A DNA stretch of 52,449 bases from Alphaproteobacteria bacterium (GTDB lineage: Bacteria; Pseudomonadota; Alphaproteobacteria; JABAAW01; JAHZMA01): positions 1 to 52,449 of the forward strand of contig JAHZMA010000079.1 of assembly GCA_022599575.1 (NCBI GenBank), written 5' to 3'. The position numbers and the translations under genes are program-made. The notes beneath the pieces are model-generated. The model made no database searches. It was not told where the DNA came from and worked only from the letters and a program-made list of their open reading frames with translations. Within the stretch, counting starts at the first letter, position 1, and each line of letters opens with the position of its first letter. This document shows, one piece after another, positions 7,946-15,878 of the stretch.

Positions 7946-8731
7946 TTAGCGGATATTGGTTGCCGCAGCCGAAATTTGGTCGGCAGTTTCAATCACTTTA
8001 GAATTCATTTCATAAGCACGCTGGGCTGAAATCATGGTGGTGATTTCTTCCACAGCCTCAACATTTGATGATTCCAAAAATCCTTGCAACACAAGCCCGT
8101 AACCTTGCGTGCCTGGGGCGTTAAGGTTGGGAATGCCTGATGCGTTGGTTTCGCTGTAAAGATTATCACCTAATGCTTCTAAACCAGCATCATTAGCGAA
8201 TACGGCTAATTGTAATTGCCCCACCTGTTGTGGCAACACATCGCCATCGGTGTTAACATAAACCTCGCCACTTTGGTTGATTGTAATTTCAGTCGCATTT
8301 TCTGGAATATCTATTTGCGGCTGGATAAGATAGCCATCAACAGTTACTAACTGCCCATCTTGGTTAATCTGAAACGAGCCTGCACGGGTGTAAACAGTGT
8401 CACCATTGGGATGTTGAACCTGAAAATAGCCCCGTCCGTTAATCGCCAAATCAAGCGAATTATCAGTAGGCAGAAGGTTGCCAGTGGTATGAATACGATA
8501 CACGCCCGATATACGAACGCCTAAACCTGCTTGCACACCAACGGGTACGGTTGTACCATCATCAGACGAAATTGAACCCACTTGACGAATATTTTGATAA
8601 AACAAGTCTTGAAATACCGCACGGCTTTTCTTAAAAGCAGTGGTGTTTAAGTTGGCTACGTTGTTGGCGGTAGCCTCAACCAAGAATTGCTGTGCCAGCA
8701 TTCCAGTTGCACCTATATGTAATGCGCGCAT
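7946..8731 (-). CDS. flgG: flagellar distal rod protein FlgG
   Basis: FlgG builds the distal rod of the flagellar drive shaft in the periplasm. At 261 residues it has the standard length. The N-terminal helix motif MRALHIGATGMLAQQFLVEATANNVANLNTTAFKKSRA and the FQDLFYQ stretch are typical of distal-rod proteins, as is the C-terminal SNVEAVEEITTMISAQRAYEMNSKVIETADQI. The central part has LAINGRGYFQV and YTRAGSFQINQDGQLVT, shared by rod and hook proteins. A GA-rich ribosome site (AAAGAGAG) precedes the ATG. It is the second gene of the flgF-flgG-flgA-flgH operon, 45 bp after flgF. Confidence 0.98.
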   Translation of the reverse strand: MRALHIGATGMLAQQFLVEATANNVANLNTTAFKKSRAVFQDLFYQNIRQVGSISSDDGTTVPVGVQAGLGVRISGVYRIHTTGNLLPTDNSLDLAINGRGYFQVQHPNGDTVYTRAGSFQINQDGQLVTVDGYLIQPQIDIPENATEITINQSGEVYVNTDGDVLPQQVGQLQLAVFANDAGLEALGDNLYSETNASGIPNLNAPGTQGYGLVLQGFLESSNVEAVEEITTMISAQRAYEMNSKVIETADQISAAATNIR

Positions 8732-8776
8732 TGTTTTTTAACTCTCTTTCATCATTACAAGGTTAATGTTTTTTGG

Positions 8777-9496
8777 TTATGATATACGTGTAAACACGTT
8801 AATCGCTTCTGTACTTAATTGATTTTCGCGGTCAATCAGTGATTTTATCCGTGCATTATCGCGTTCCACTTGCATCATTTTTACCAATTCCGTGATTGCT
8901 TGCACATTAGAGCCTTCTACATAGCCCTGTTTCAAAAGCGCGTTCTGACGCCTAATTGCGGGATCGCGGGAAATAAATAATGTATCACCATTCTTGCTTA
9001 AAGAAGCTGGGTTATCAAAATCAAATACGCCAATTCTGCCCACTGCCACACCATCTGCGACTATCAAACCCTCAGCGGTAACGTCAATTCGTTCGTAATT
9101 GGCAGGCAATGTTAATGCCTGATTATTATCGTCTAACACCTGATAGCCATGATTGGTAATCAAATCATTATTTAAGTTTAATGTAAATCTACCAGCGCGT
9201 GTATATTGTACACCTGCTGGCGTATCTACTGCAAAATAACCGTTTCCTTGAATGGCGAAATCAAGCGGGTTGCCCGTTTGCTGTAACGGACCCTCTGTGG
9301 GGTTGGGCGTGATATTAACGGCTTCCGAAAATGATATTGCACGCGTTTTTTCAGGCTTTTCTAATAATTCGTTAAATGCAATACGGTCGCCACGAAAGCC
9401 ATCAGTATTGATATTAGCAATGTTATTTGCTGTCACATCTAGCCAGCGGCGCAAACCAATCTGGTGTGTCAGCCCTACATAAAGGGTGTTTTCCAT
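8777..9496 (-). CDS. flgF: flagellar proximal rod protein FlgF
   Basis: FlgF is a proximal rod protein of the flagellar basal body. This 239-residue protein starts MENTLYVGLTHQIGLRRWLDVTANNIANINTDGFRGDRI, with the ANNIAN rod-protein signature. It has DFAIQGNGYFAV and YTRAGRFTLN mid-protein, and ends with GSNVQAITELVKMMQVERDNARI, which fits FlgF rather than FlgG. GAGGAG lies 8 bases before ATG 9496. It is the first gene of the rod and ring operon and is preceded by a sigma-54 type promoter about 50 bp upstream. It is transcribed divergently from fliL. Confidence 0.96.
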   Translation of the reverse strand: MENTLYVGLTHQIGLRRWLDVTANNIANINTDGFRGDRIAFNELLEKPEKTRAISFSEAVNITPNPTEGPLQQTGNPLDFAIQGNGYFAVDTPAGVQYTRAGRFTLNLNNDLITNHGYQVLDDNNQALTLPANYERIDVTAEGLIVADGVAVGRIGVFDFDNPASLSKNGDTLFISRDPAIRRQNALLKQGYVEGSNVQAITELVKMMQVERDNARIKSLIDRENQLSTEAINVFTRIS

Positions 9497-9858
9497 TGCA
9501 AGCGCTCCTCTGTATCTGTGTGCTTGTTGGTGGTTGCTGGGAATGTTGCAATAATTATGCCATAATTCCGCTTATGCAACATTATTGTTGAAAAATTGCT
9601 TGGTAATGTATTTTTTGTAAGAAAAGGCTTGCTAAAAAATGAAAGCCATATTATATCTGTTATAGTTGCATATTTATATATATGTTTTGGTACGATATAA
9701 ATTTTGCAAGCAATATGAAGCAGTTAATGATAGAATCGTTTTTGCAAAATATTGCGATGTTTCATGGGCAGGAAAGAAGCATTTTTTAGATATTGTTTGG
9801 CAATATCGGTATCATTAAGGTATGGAACAGGTGAATATTCCTTTTGGGAGCAAGCGTG
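9497..9858. other. divergent flagellar intergenic region
   Basis: About 360 bp separate flgF (-) from fliL (+). The flgF-proximal side holds a sigma-54 type element (9547-9562) inside a cluster of dyads: AATGTTGCA at 9542-9550 with TGCAACATT at 9585-9593 (perfect 9-bp arms), and AATTAT/ATAATT at 9553-9567. The middle is very AT-rich. The fliL-proximal side has only a weak GG-N10-GC match (GG 9767-9768, GC 9779-9780). I see no gene in it. Confidence 0.7.
9547..9562 (-). promoter_or_regulatory. sigma-54 (RpoN) type -24/-12 promoter for flgFGAH
   Basis: On the minus strand the sequence is TGGCATAATTATTGCA. It matches the consensus TGGCACG-N4-TTGCA at every position except the CG pair, with exact GG-N10-GC spacing. 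A start about 12 bp downstream gives a leader of roughly 40 bases with the flgF ribosome site in it. Sigma-54 control of rod and hook genes is known in alphaproteobacteria such as Caulobacter. Confidence 0.72.
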
Positions 9859-10386
9859 ATGGCAGATGCATCGTCAAATTCAAAGAAGAATCTTGAGATA
9901 AAAGGGCACACTAAAAGACATTATGTTGTTTTATTTTTGCTGATTTTTGTCGTTGCCGCAGTGATTTTGCTGTTTTTTCTAGAAAATACAATTGGTTTAA
10001 GAAAAATTTTAAGTCCAACAGCACATGTGGAAGAAACGATTAAATTACGTAAAGAATCCGTCAATCGCGTGATTAAAAATCGCCGTTATATGGATATAGA
10101 AGAGCCGATTAGCGCAAATTTATATGATGAACAAGGGCGTCCAGTATTCTTATCGATTAAATTATCGTTTGAAATACAGACGGAGAGTGACCGTGAACAA
10201 CTGCAAAAAGTTATTCCAGTTATTATAGATTCTGTGCAATCTTATTTGCGAAGCATTCGCCCCGGTGAATTAACGGGCACGCAAGGCATTTACCGTGTGC
10301 GTGAAGAATTGGTGTTCAGAATCAATCGTATTGCATCGCCAGTAGCAATTAACGATGTTTTGTTTAAGGAATTTTTACTACAATAA
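9859..10386 (+). CDS. fliL: flagellar basal body-associated protein FliL
   Basis: FliL is an inner-membrane protein that surrounds the stator and supports motor torque. From ATG 9859 (GGGAG 8 bases upstream) it has 175 residues: a short basic cytoplasmic tail, one transmembrane helix (HYVVLFLLIFVVAAVILLFFLE), and a periplasmic domain. That domain contains YMDIEEPISANLYDEQGRPVFLSIKLSFEI and ends with the conserved GTQGIYRVREELVFRINRI...VNDVLF-type FliL tail (here INDVLFKEFLLQ). An in-frame TTG at 9844 has no better support. It heads a plus-strand block with fliM, a DUF6468 gene and a MotE-like gene. The stop codon sits in a CAATAACAATAA tandem repeat. Confidence 0.95.
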   Translation: MADASSNSKKNLEIKGHTKRHYVVLFLLIFVVAAVILLFFLENTIGLRKILSPTAHVEETIKLRKESVNRVIKNRRYMDIEEPISANLYDEQGRPVFLSIKLSFEIQTESDREQLQKVIPVIIDSVQSYLRSIRPGELTGTQGIYRVREELVFRINRIASPVAINDVLFKEFLLQ

Positions 10387-10437
10387 CAATAAATATGGCA
10401 ATATGGAGGAATATGTATGATGGTCGTAACAAATTGA
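10381..10437 (+). other. fliL-fliM junction with unused strong Shine-Dalgarno and mini-ORF
   Basis: The fliL stop lies in CAATAACAATAA (two 6-bp copies, 10381-10392), followed by ATATGGCAATATGGAG (two near-identical 8-bp copies). GGAGGA at 10405-10410 is the best ribosome site in the area, yet it precedes ATGs at 10413 and 10417 that open only 9-codon and 6-codon frames. The fliM start is 34 bp further on with a weaker AGGA. It may be a leader mini-ORF or a relic. Confidence 0.4.
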
Positions 10438-10450
10438 GATAGGAAAATTG

Positions 10451-11440
10451 ATGGGCGGCAATGAAGAAGCAGGTGAGGGCGATGTCAGTTTCTTAGAGCA
10501 AACTGAGATTGATTCTATTTTAGGCTTGCAACAAGCCGAAGGTGAAGAAAAGTCAGGGCTACATTTGTTGCTTGAAAGTAGCAAGGTCGGCTTTCAACGG
10601 CTACCGGGGCTTGAGGCTACTTATGAACGATTTGTGCGGTTAGCATCTAGTTCGTTACGGCATTTTTCTGCCGAAAATGTTGAGATTAACTTTGATAATC
10701 TCAACCCAACGCGCTTTGGTACTTATCTTAATTCGGTGGCATTGCCAGCAATGGTGGCGATTTTCAAAGCTGAGGAATGGGAAGGCTTTGGGCTTGTCAA
10801 TGTTTCCAGCCAGTTAATTTATTCGGTGATGGATGTGTTGTTAGGTGGCAGGCGCTCATCGCAAGTAAGGGTTGAGGGGCGCGCTTATTCGGTGATTGAA
10901 ATCAATATTATTGAGCGGCTTATCTCGGTTATTTTAGAAAATTTGGCGATTGCATTTGGACCATTTTCAGCTGTTAATTTTCATTATGAACGGATGGAAA
11001 CCAATCCGCGTTTTGCATCGGTTGCTTTGCCCACCAACGCAACCACAGTGGCACGCTTTCATGTTGATATTGAAGATAGAACTGGCAGTTTTGAAATTGT
11101 GTTACCCTATTCTACGCTTGAGCCTATTCGTCCACAATTAAGTCAGCTATTTATGGGTGAAAATTTTGGCGATGATACAAATTGGTCACGACATTTTACC
11201 AATGTGCTAAAATATTCAAATGTTGAAATTGAAGCGGTATTGCATGAGCGCAATTTTTCTATGAATGATGTGATGGAATGGGGACTTGGTTCGGTGATTG
11301 ATTTTGATGTGCCTGCCGATCAGCTGGTAACAATTCGTAGTGGCAAAACAAAAATCTATCGCGGTATGATGGGCGAAAAAGATGGGCATGTTGCCGTGAA
11401 ATTAATGCGGCGGCTTGAAACAAATTCAGGAGATGAGTAA
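10451..11440 (+). CDS. fliM: flagellar motor switch protein FliM
   Basis: FliM is the C-ring switch protein that binds CheY-P and sets rotation direction. From ATG 10451 (AGGA 6 bases upstream) it is 329 residues. The N-terminus has the CheY-binding type peptide QTEIDSILG. The CheC-like middle domain includes LEATYERFVRLASSSLRHFSAENVEI and VSSQLIYSVMDVLLGG. The C-terminal SpoA/FliN-like domain contains EIEAVLHERNFSMNDVMEWGLGSVIDF and DQLVTIRSGKTKIYRGMMGEKDGHVAVKL. An ATG-preceding TTG (10448) is not needed. It lies between fliL and a DUF6468 gene, 2 bp apart from the latter, so the block is an operon. Confidence 0.97.
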   Translation: MGGNEEAGEGDVSFLEQTEIDSILGLQQAEGEEKSGLHLLLESSKVGFQRLPGLEATYERFVRLASSSLRHFSAENVEINFDNLNPTRFGTYLNSVALPAMVAIFKAEEWEGFGLVNVSSQLIYSVMDVLLGGRRSSQVRVEGRAYSVIEINIIERLISVILENLAIAFGPFSAVNFHYERMETNPRFASVALPTNATTVARFHVDIEDRTGSFEIVLPYSTLEPIRPQLSQLFMGENFGDDTNWSRHFTNVLKYSNVEIEAVLHERNFSMNDVMEWGLGSVIDFDVPADQLVTIRSGKTKIYRGMMGEKDGHVAVKLMRRLETNSGDE

Positions 11441-11442
11441 TC

Positions 11443-11832
11443 ATGATATTGATTGATGTGATATTGATTTTATCGGTGGCGGCGGGTTTGTTTTATATGT
11501 ACAGATTGCGCCGTGCCATTATGGTAGTGCATCAATCGCGTGCCGAGTTAAAACAGCTAATGTCACAATTTGCATTTGATATTGACCGTGCTGAAAAAGC
11601 ATTAACACAGATAAAGCAAATCGGTAAGCAACAAATGGAAGAGTTACAACAAACGAGCAAAAAGGCACTAAATTTGCATGATGATTTAGAATTTTTAATG
11701 CATCGTGGTGAAGATATTGCCGACCGTTTGGAGGTTGCATCGCATCATGGCAATAAAAAATTACAGACTAATGAGCAGCAAAAGGGAACAAAAAAGGTGA
11801 AAGCAATAGTTAATCTGGAAGGATTACGGTAA
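11443..11832 (+). CDS. DUF6468-type flagellar-cluster membrane protein
   Basis: This 129-residue protein has a single N-terminal membrane helix (ILIDVILILSVAAGLFYMYRL) followed by a basic, helical, coiled-coil-prone cytoplasmic part. The length, topology and position between fliM and a MotE-like gene match the DUF6468 proteins of alphaproteobacterial flagellar clusters. No enzymatic motif is visible. AGGAG lies about 10 bases before the ATG, and the stop overlaps the next start (TAATG). A role in stator or motor assembly is an inference from context only. Confidence 0.8.
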   Translation: MILIDVILILSVAAGLFYMYRLRRAIMVVHQSRAELKQLMSQFAFDIDRAEKALTQIKQIGKQQMEELQQTSKKALNLHDDLEFLMHRGEDIADRLEVASHHGNKKLQTNEQQKGTKKVKAIVNLEGLR

Positions 11833-12704
11833 TGGTTGTTAAAACATCAGCCTATGAATTACAAAAAATCTTTGCGAAAGAAGGCAAGCAAAGGGGTATT
11901 GATGTGCCACCACCGCAAGAAGATTTGAATATAAAAAATTCATGGATTGATGAATTGGATAAGCAAGAACATGAGCAAATCATTGCCTCGCAAATGAAAC
12001 ATACGCGTCGCCGTCGAAAATATAAATTATTGGCAGTGCTGTTGGTGACAGGCTTGCTGGCGGTGAAAATTACGAGTATGGGGCTAGATTATATGAAGCA
12101 ATCCGATGTTGCGCTTAATGTAACAACATTTCTAAAACAAGCCGCTAAACCAACGATTGAACAAAGCGTTGCACAACAAGTCAATGGTGAAGAAGAAGTT
12201 GAAGAAGATGCTTTATTTGGCACATCAAGAAGTAGAAGAAGTAATGTTGATGAACGCACACGTAGCCTGCAACAAGCTGGCGTAACGCCACTTGACCAAA
12301 AAGTAGGTGAGGAAAGTGGAATTAGCAATATCTTAAAAGAGAATATTCAAGGTAAGGTGAAGCAATTATCAGAACGCGAACAGCAATTAAAAACTTACGA
12401 AACAATCTTAAATGTTACCGAACAAAAATTAGGCGAACGGCAAGCTGCTTTAGATGCCACACGTGATGAGATTAAAGGCTTGCTCGAAGAATATGGTGAT
12501 GTTAAAGAAGGTGAGAGAGGCAATTTAGCAGGCATTTATTCGAGTATTGAGCCCAAAAGAGCGGCAGTGATTTTTAATAATTTAGATGTTGAAATTGTCG
12601 TTGGGATTATTAATCAAATGTCGCACCGTCAATCAGCGAAAATTCTTGGCTATATGGACCCAGATAAGGCAAGACAAATAACAGAAGTCTTATCAGGAAA
12701 ATAA
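11832..12704 (+). CDS. MotE-like flagellar chaperone with MgtE_N-type C-terminus
   Basis: This is a 290-residue protein. Residues 1-63 are charged and cytoplasmic, and 64-82 form a membrane helix (YKLLAVLLVTGLLAVKITS). A linker follows that includes an arginine/serine patch SRSRRS, then a coiled coil (about 170-225). Residues 232-288 resemble the MgtE N-terminal helical repeat: LAGIYSSIEPKRAAVIFNNLDVEIVVGIINQMSHRQSAKILGYMDPDKARQITEVL. In rhizobial MotE and similar proteins this layout serves as a periplasmic chaperone for the motility protein MotC or the motor. Here the partner is unknown. The start overlaps the preceding stop, so it is translationally coupled. It is the last gene of the flagellar block, with hisB following 47 bp later. 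Confidence 0.82.
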   Translation: MVVKTSAYELQKIFAKEGKQRGIDVPPPQEDLNIKNSWIDELDKQEHEQIIASQMKHTRRRRKYKLLAVLLVTGLLAVKITSMGLDYMKQSDVALNVTTFLKQAAKPTIEQSVAQQVNGEEEVEEDALFGTSRSRRSNVDERTRSLQQAGVTPLDQKVGEESGISNILKENIQGKVKQLSEREQQLKTYETILNVTEQKLGERQAALDATRDEIKGLLEEYGDVKEGERGNLAGIYSSIEPKRAAVIFNNLDVEIVVGIINQMSHRQSAKILGYMDPDKARQITEVLSGK

Positions 12705-12709
12705 TCATG

Positions 12710-12765
12710 ATGAGACAAAACCAATGAGACAAAACCAATGAGACAATACTAATGAGATTGGCAGA
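12710..12765 (+). repeat. four 14-bp tandem repeats forming a mini-ORF chain before hisB
   Basis: Copies at 12710-12723 and 12724-12737 are ATGAGACAAAACCA, 12738-12751 is ATGAGACAATACTA, and 12752-12765 is ATGAGATTGGCAGA, whose ATG is the hisB start. Each of the first two ATGs opens M-R-Q-N-Q-stop, with the TGA overlapping the next ATG but one base (ATGA). The third opens M-R-Q-Y-stop, whose TAA overlaps the hisB ATG. The only clear Shine-Dalgarno (CAGGAAA) is before the first copy. Confidence 0.85.
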
Positions 12766-13363
12766 AATTAGCAGAAATACCAATGAAACCATGATTGAAG
12801 TCGTGGTGGATTTAGATGGCAATGGCACAGCAGAAATTGATACCAAATCTGCGTTTTTTAATCACATGCTAGAACAATTAACCTTGCATAGCCTTATGGA
12901 TGTGCGCCTGAAAGCACGTGGTGATGAGCAAATTGACTTTCATCATATGATAGAAGATAGCGGTTATGCGCTAGGGCAAGCAATATCGCAAGCATTAGGC
13001 AAAAGGCAAGGCATTGCGCGTTATGGGCATGGCTATGCGCCGATGGATGAATCGCTGGCACGTGCGGTGATTGATTTTTCGGGTCGCCCTTGCTTGCATG
13101 CAAAATTGGGGATAACGGTAGAAAAAATTGGCGCGCTAGATACGGAATTATTCGCAGAATTTTTTCAATCATTGGCGCAAGGGCTAGGGGCAGCACTACA
13201 TATTGAATCATTCTATGGGGTGAACAACCATCATCGTATCGAAGGCGTGTTTAAGGCGCTGGCATTGGCGTTAAGAATGGCAATAACGGTTGATGAGCGC
13301 AAGCAAATGAATGTGCCTTCTACCAAAGGTAGTCTGGCAGGCATTGCTGGTATTGAAAATTGA
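12752..13363 (+). CDS. hisB: imidazoleglycerol-phosphate dehydratase HisB
   Basis: HisB dehydrates imidazole glycerol phosphate to imidazole acetol phosphate, step six of histidine synthesis. It has 203 residues, monofunctional as in most bacteria outside the enterics. Manganese-binding signatures are present: FFNHMLEQLTLHSLMD, the HHMIEDSGYALG motif, and the second half NNHHRIEGVFKALALALR, plus the C-terminal PSTKGSLAG. The ATG at 12752 is the fourth start in a ladder of 14-bp repeats that encode overlapping mini-ORFs, with no good Shine-Dalgarno of its own, so translation is probably coupled. It begins the hisB-hisH-hisA-hisF-hisE-HIT cluster. Confidence 0.97.
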   Translation: MRLAEISRNTNETMIEVVVDLDGNGTAEIDTKSAFFNHMLEQLTLHSLMDVRLKARGDEQIDFHHMIEDSGYALGQAISQALGKRQGIARYGHGYAPMDESLARAVIDFSGRPCLHAKLGITVEKIGALDTELFAEFFQSLAQGLGAALHIESFYGVNNHHRIEGVFKALALALRMAITVDERKQMNVPSTKGSLAGIAGIEN

Positions 13364-13384
13364 TGATTCGCTTTCATAAATAAC

Positions 13385-14044
13385 ATGCTAAAAACAAAAC
13401 TTATTGATTGCGGTGGCGGCAATATTTCATCAGCCTATAATGCGTTATGCAAATTAGCACCAGCCAATATGCAGGTTGCCATTATCACCGATGCCGATGC
13501 GCTTGTTGATGCTGACTATGTTGTGCTTCCAGGGCAAGGTGAGTTTGGACAATTTATGCAAGCGATGCAATTTGATGGCTGGATAGAGCCACTCACTGAA
13601 AAAATCATCACGCAAGGGGTGCCGTTTTTGGGAATTTGCGTGGGAATGCAGGTGATGCTAGAGGGCAGTGTTGAAAATTGTCCCGATAGTAGCAAGCCGA
13701 ATCAAGGGTTAGGTTGGATTGATGGGGTGGCGCGAGTTTTGCCATCAACACAGAAATTGCCACAGATGGGCTGGAATAATCTTAACATAGCTAAGCCGCA
13801 TCCGATTTTTAAGGATATTAATGATGGGCAAGATGTCTATTTCGTGCATTCATATGCTTTGTTGCTTGAAGCTGATAATATCCCCGAAACCGTGCCTGAA
13901 ACGATATTAGCAACAGCCGATTATGGTGGCACATTTGCGGCGATGATTGGGCGTGATAATTATATCGGTATGCAATTTCATGCTGAAAAAAGTCATCATA
14001 CGGGTTTAAAATTAATTGAAAATTTCTTATCATGGCGCCCATGA
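13385..14044 (+). CDS. hisH: imidazole glycerol phosphate synthase, glutamine amidotransferase subunit HisH
   Basis: HisH releases ammonia from glutamine and passes it to HisF, which makes imidazole glycerol phosphate and AICAR. The 219-residue protein begins LIDCGGGNISSAYNAL. It has the oxyanion segment VVLPGQGEFGQFMQ, the nucleophile elbow FLGICVGMQVMLEGS with the catalytic cysteine, GLGWIDGVARVLP, PQMGWNNL, YFVHSYAL and the catalytic His-Glu pair in MQFHAEKSH. It starts 21 bp after hisB. No clear Shine-Dalgarno is seen. The stop overlaps the hisA start. Confidence 0.97.
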   Translation: MLKTKLIDCGGGNISSAYNALCKLAPANMQVAIITDADALVDADYVVLPGQGEFGQFMQAMQFDGWIEPLTEKIITQGVPFLGICVGMQVMLEGSVENCPDSSKPNQGLGWIDGVARVLPSTQKLPQMGWNNLNIAKPHPIFKDINDGQDVYFVHSYALLLEADNIPETVPETILATADYGGTFAAMIGRDNYIGMQFHAEKSHHTGLKLIENFLSWRP

Positions 14045-14760
14045 TATTTTTTCCAGCCATAGATGTAAAAGACGGTGAATGTGTTCGCCTATTGCATGGC
14101 GATATGAATCGCGTTACCCGTTATCAAGCCAACCCATTGCTACAGGCGCAGGCATTTATTGAAGCAGGCGCGCAATATTTGCATATGGTTGATTTAAACG
14201 GCGCGGTGTCGGGCAGGGCGAGCGACAATAGTAGCGTGATTGCCGACATGGTGCAGAATATCGATATCCCCGTGCAATTAGGCGGTGGTATCCGCACATT
14301 AGCGCAAGTAGAACATTGGCTAGAAATTGGCGTCAAGCGCGTGATATTAGGCACAGCAGCGGTGAAAGACCCTGAATTTGCACGGTTAGCATGTCAAAAA
14401 TTCCCCAATCAGATTGTGCTATCCATCGATGCGCGTGGCGAGCATGTTGCGCTAGAAGGCTGGGTGGAACAAAGCGATGCCAATATTTTTGACCTTGCCA
14501 ATGCCTATCAAGATGCGGGTGCTGCCGCGATAGTCTATACCGATATTGCCCGTGATGGCGCGCTTGAAGGCGTGAATCTGCCGATGATACAAAAGATGGT
14601 AACGCGCTCACCCTTGCCGATTATTGCATCGGGCGGGGTTACGTCGCTTGAGGATATTACGGCATTATCGGCAATCAAGGGGTTAGAGGGCATGATTAGC
14701 GGACGCGCTTTATATGAAAAGAAATTCACCATTGCTGATGCGCTGAAACTGTTAGGATAG
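14041..14760 (+). CDS. hisA: phosphoribosylformimino-5-aminoimidazole carboxamide ribotide isomerase HisA
   Basis: HisA performs the Amadori isomerisation of ProFAR to PRFAR on a TIM barrel. The protein begins MIFFPAIDVKDGECVRLLHG with the N-terminal catalytic aspartate (AIDVKDG). It has VQLGGGIRTLAQVEHWLEIGVKRVILGTAAVKDP, the second catalytic aspartate in VYTDIARDGALEGVN, and the phosphate-binding IIASGGVTSLEDI and GMISGRALYE. The start at 14041 gives a 4-bp ATGA overlap with hisH. An in-frame ATG at 14032 would add three residues. The two phosphate-binding half-barrels are clear. It is followed 6 bp later by hisF. Confidence 0.97.
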   Translation: MIFFPAIDVKDGECVRLLHGDMNRVTRYQANPLLQAQAFIEAGAQYLHMVDLNGAVSGRASDNSSVIADMVQNIDIPVQLGGGIRTLAQVEHWLEIGVKRVILGTAAVKDPEFARLACQKFPNQIVLSIDARGEHVALEGWVEQSDANIFDLANAYQDAGAAAIVYTDIARDGALEGVNLPMIQKMVTRSPLPIIASGGVTSLEDITALSAIKGLEGMISGRALYEKKFTIADALKLLG

Positions 14761-14766
14761 CATTAC

Positions 14767-15549
14767 ATGCTTAAAAAACGTTTAATCCCCTGTTTAGATG
14801 TGCGTGATGGGCGCGTGGTAAAAGGCATCAATTTTAAAGAATTACGCGATGCTGGCGACCCTGTGGAGCAAGCCGCACTCTATAGTGAAGAGGGCGCAGA
14901 TGAAATCACCTTTTTGGATATTACCGCATCGCAACAAAACCGCGATACGATTTTTGATGTGGTTGCTAAAACCGCCAAGCAAGTCTTTATTCCGCTAACT
15001 GTGGGCGGTGGGGTGCGTAAAATTGATGATATTCTCAAATTATTACGGGTAGGGGCGGATAAGGTCTCTATCAATAGCGCGGCGGTGCATAACCCCGATT
15101 TTGTGCGTGAGGCGGCACAAATATGTGGCACACAGTGCATTGTGGTTGCGCTTGATGCCAAACGCGTTGCTAAAACGGCAAATAATACGTCGCAATGGCA
15201 AATATTCACGCATGGCGGCACAAAGCCTACAGGCATTGATGCGCTTGCATGGGCGGAACAAATGGCAAATTATGGTGCAGGCGAATTACTGGTCACATCG
15301 ATGGACCGAGACGGCACAGGTGAAGGGTTTGATAATGAGCTAATGGCCGCATTGGCAAAGCGCGTGAATGTGCCATTAATTGCATCAGGTGGGGTAGGTG
15401 AGTTGCAACATTTGGCTGATGGTGTTATTAAGGGCAAAGCAGATGCGGTATTGGCGGCATCGATTTTTCATTTTGGAAAATTTACGATATCACAAGCAAA
15501 AGACTATATGCAACAAAAGGGTATCCCGATGCGGACTATAAAGGATTGA
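14767..15549 (+). CDS. hisF: imidazole glycerol phosphate synthase, cyclase subunit HisF
   Basis: HisF is the TIM-barrel partner of HisH and closes the imidazole ring. The protein has 260 residues. It starts [23 protein letters not shown] with the first catalytic aspartate (CLDVRDG). It has [46 protein letters not shown], the second catalytic aspartate in [16 protein letters not shown], and the phosphate site [14 protein letters not shown], ending [15 protein letters not shown] lies about 10 bases upstream of the ATG. It sits directly between hisA and hisE in the operon. Confidence 0.98.
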   Translation: MLKKRLIPCLDVRDGRVVKGINFKELRDAGDPVEQAALYSEEGADEITFLDITASQQNRDTIFDVVAKTAKQVFIPLTVGGGVRKIDDILKLLRVGADKVSINSAAVHNPDFVREAAQICGTQCIVVALDAKRVAKTANNTSQWQIFTHGGTKPTGIDALAWAEQMANYGAGELLVTSMDRDGTGEGFDNELMAALAKRVNVPLIASGGVGELQHLADGVIKGKADAVLAASIFHFGKFTISQAKDYMQQKGIPMRTIKD

Positions 15550-15555
15550 GAATAG

Positions 15556-15852
15556 ATGGATTTACATCAGTTAGAAAAGATTATTGCCGAAAGATTGGCA
15601 GAAAACAGCGATAATTCCTATTCAGCGCAATTATGGCGTGAGGGGCAGGCGCGGATTGCTAAAAAATTTGGTGAAGAAGCGGTAGAAACCTTGATTGAGG
15701 GCGTGAAAGGCGATAAATGTGATAGGGATTTGCTGATTAGCGAAAGCGTGGATATGCTGTTCCATTGGTTGTTATTGCTAAAATCAAATGGGGTGAGTGT
15801 TGATGAAATCTATGCAGAAATCAATAAAAGGCATCAACAAAAAAATGTTTAA
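15556..15852 (+). CDS. hisE: phosphoribosyl-ATP pyrophosphatase HisE
   Basis: HisE hydrolyses phosphoribosyl-ATP to phosphoribosyl-AMP, step two of the pathway. It is a small all-helical MazG-like protein of 98 residues. Typical features are SYSAQLWREGQARIAKKFGEEAVETLIEG, with the magnesium-binding glutamates, and LISESVDMLFHWLLLL. It is a separate protein and not fused to HisI, as in most alphaproteobacteria. AAGGA from the hisF 3' end serves as ribosome site. The next gene is the HIT protein, 26 bp on. Confidence 0.96.
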   Translation: MDLHQLEKIIAERLAENSDNSYSAQLWREGQARIAKKFGEEAVETLIEGVKGDKCDRDLLISESVDMLFHWLLLLKSNGVSVDEIYAEINKRHQQKNV

Positions 15853-15878
15853 GAACATGAATTAAAAGGAAGTAAATA

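Noticed and set aside
9766-9781. GG-N10-GC match upstream of fliL as a second sigma-54 promoter
   Set aside because: Only the invariant GG and GC and part of the -24 box match. The -12 box reads AAGC where TTGC is expected, so the evidence is too weak to annotate.
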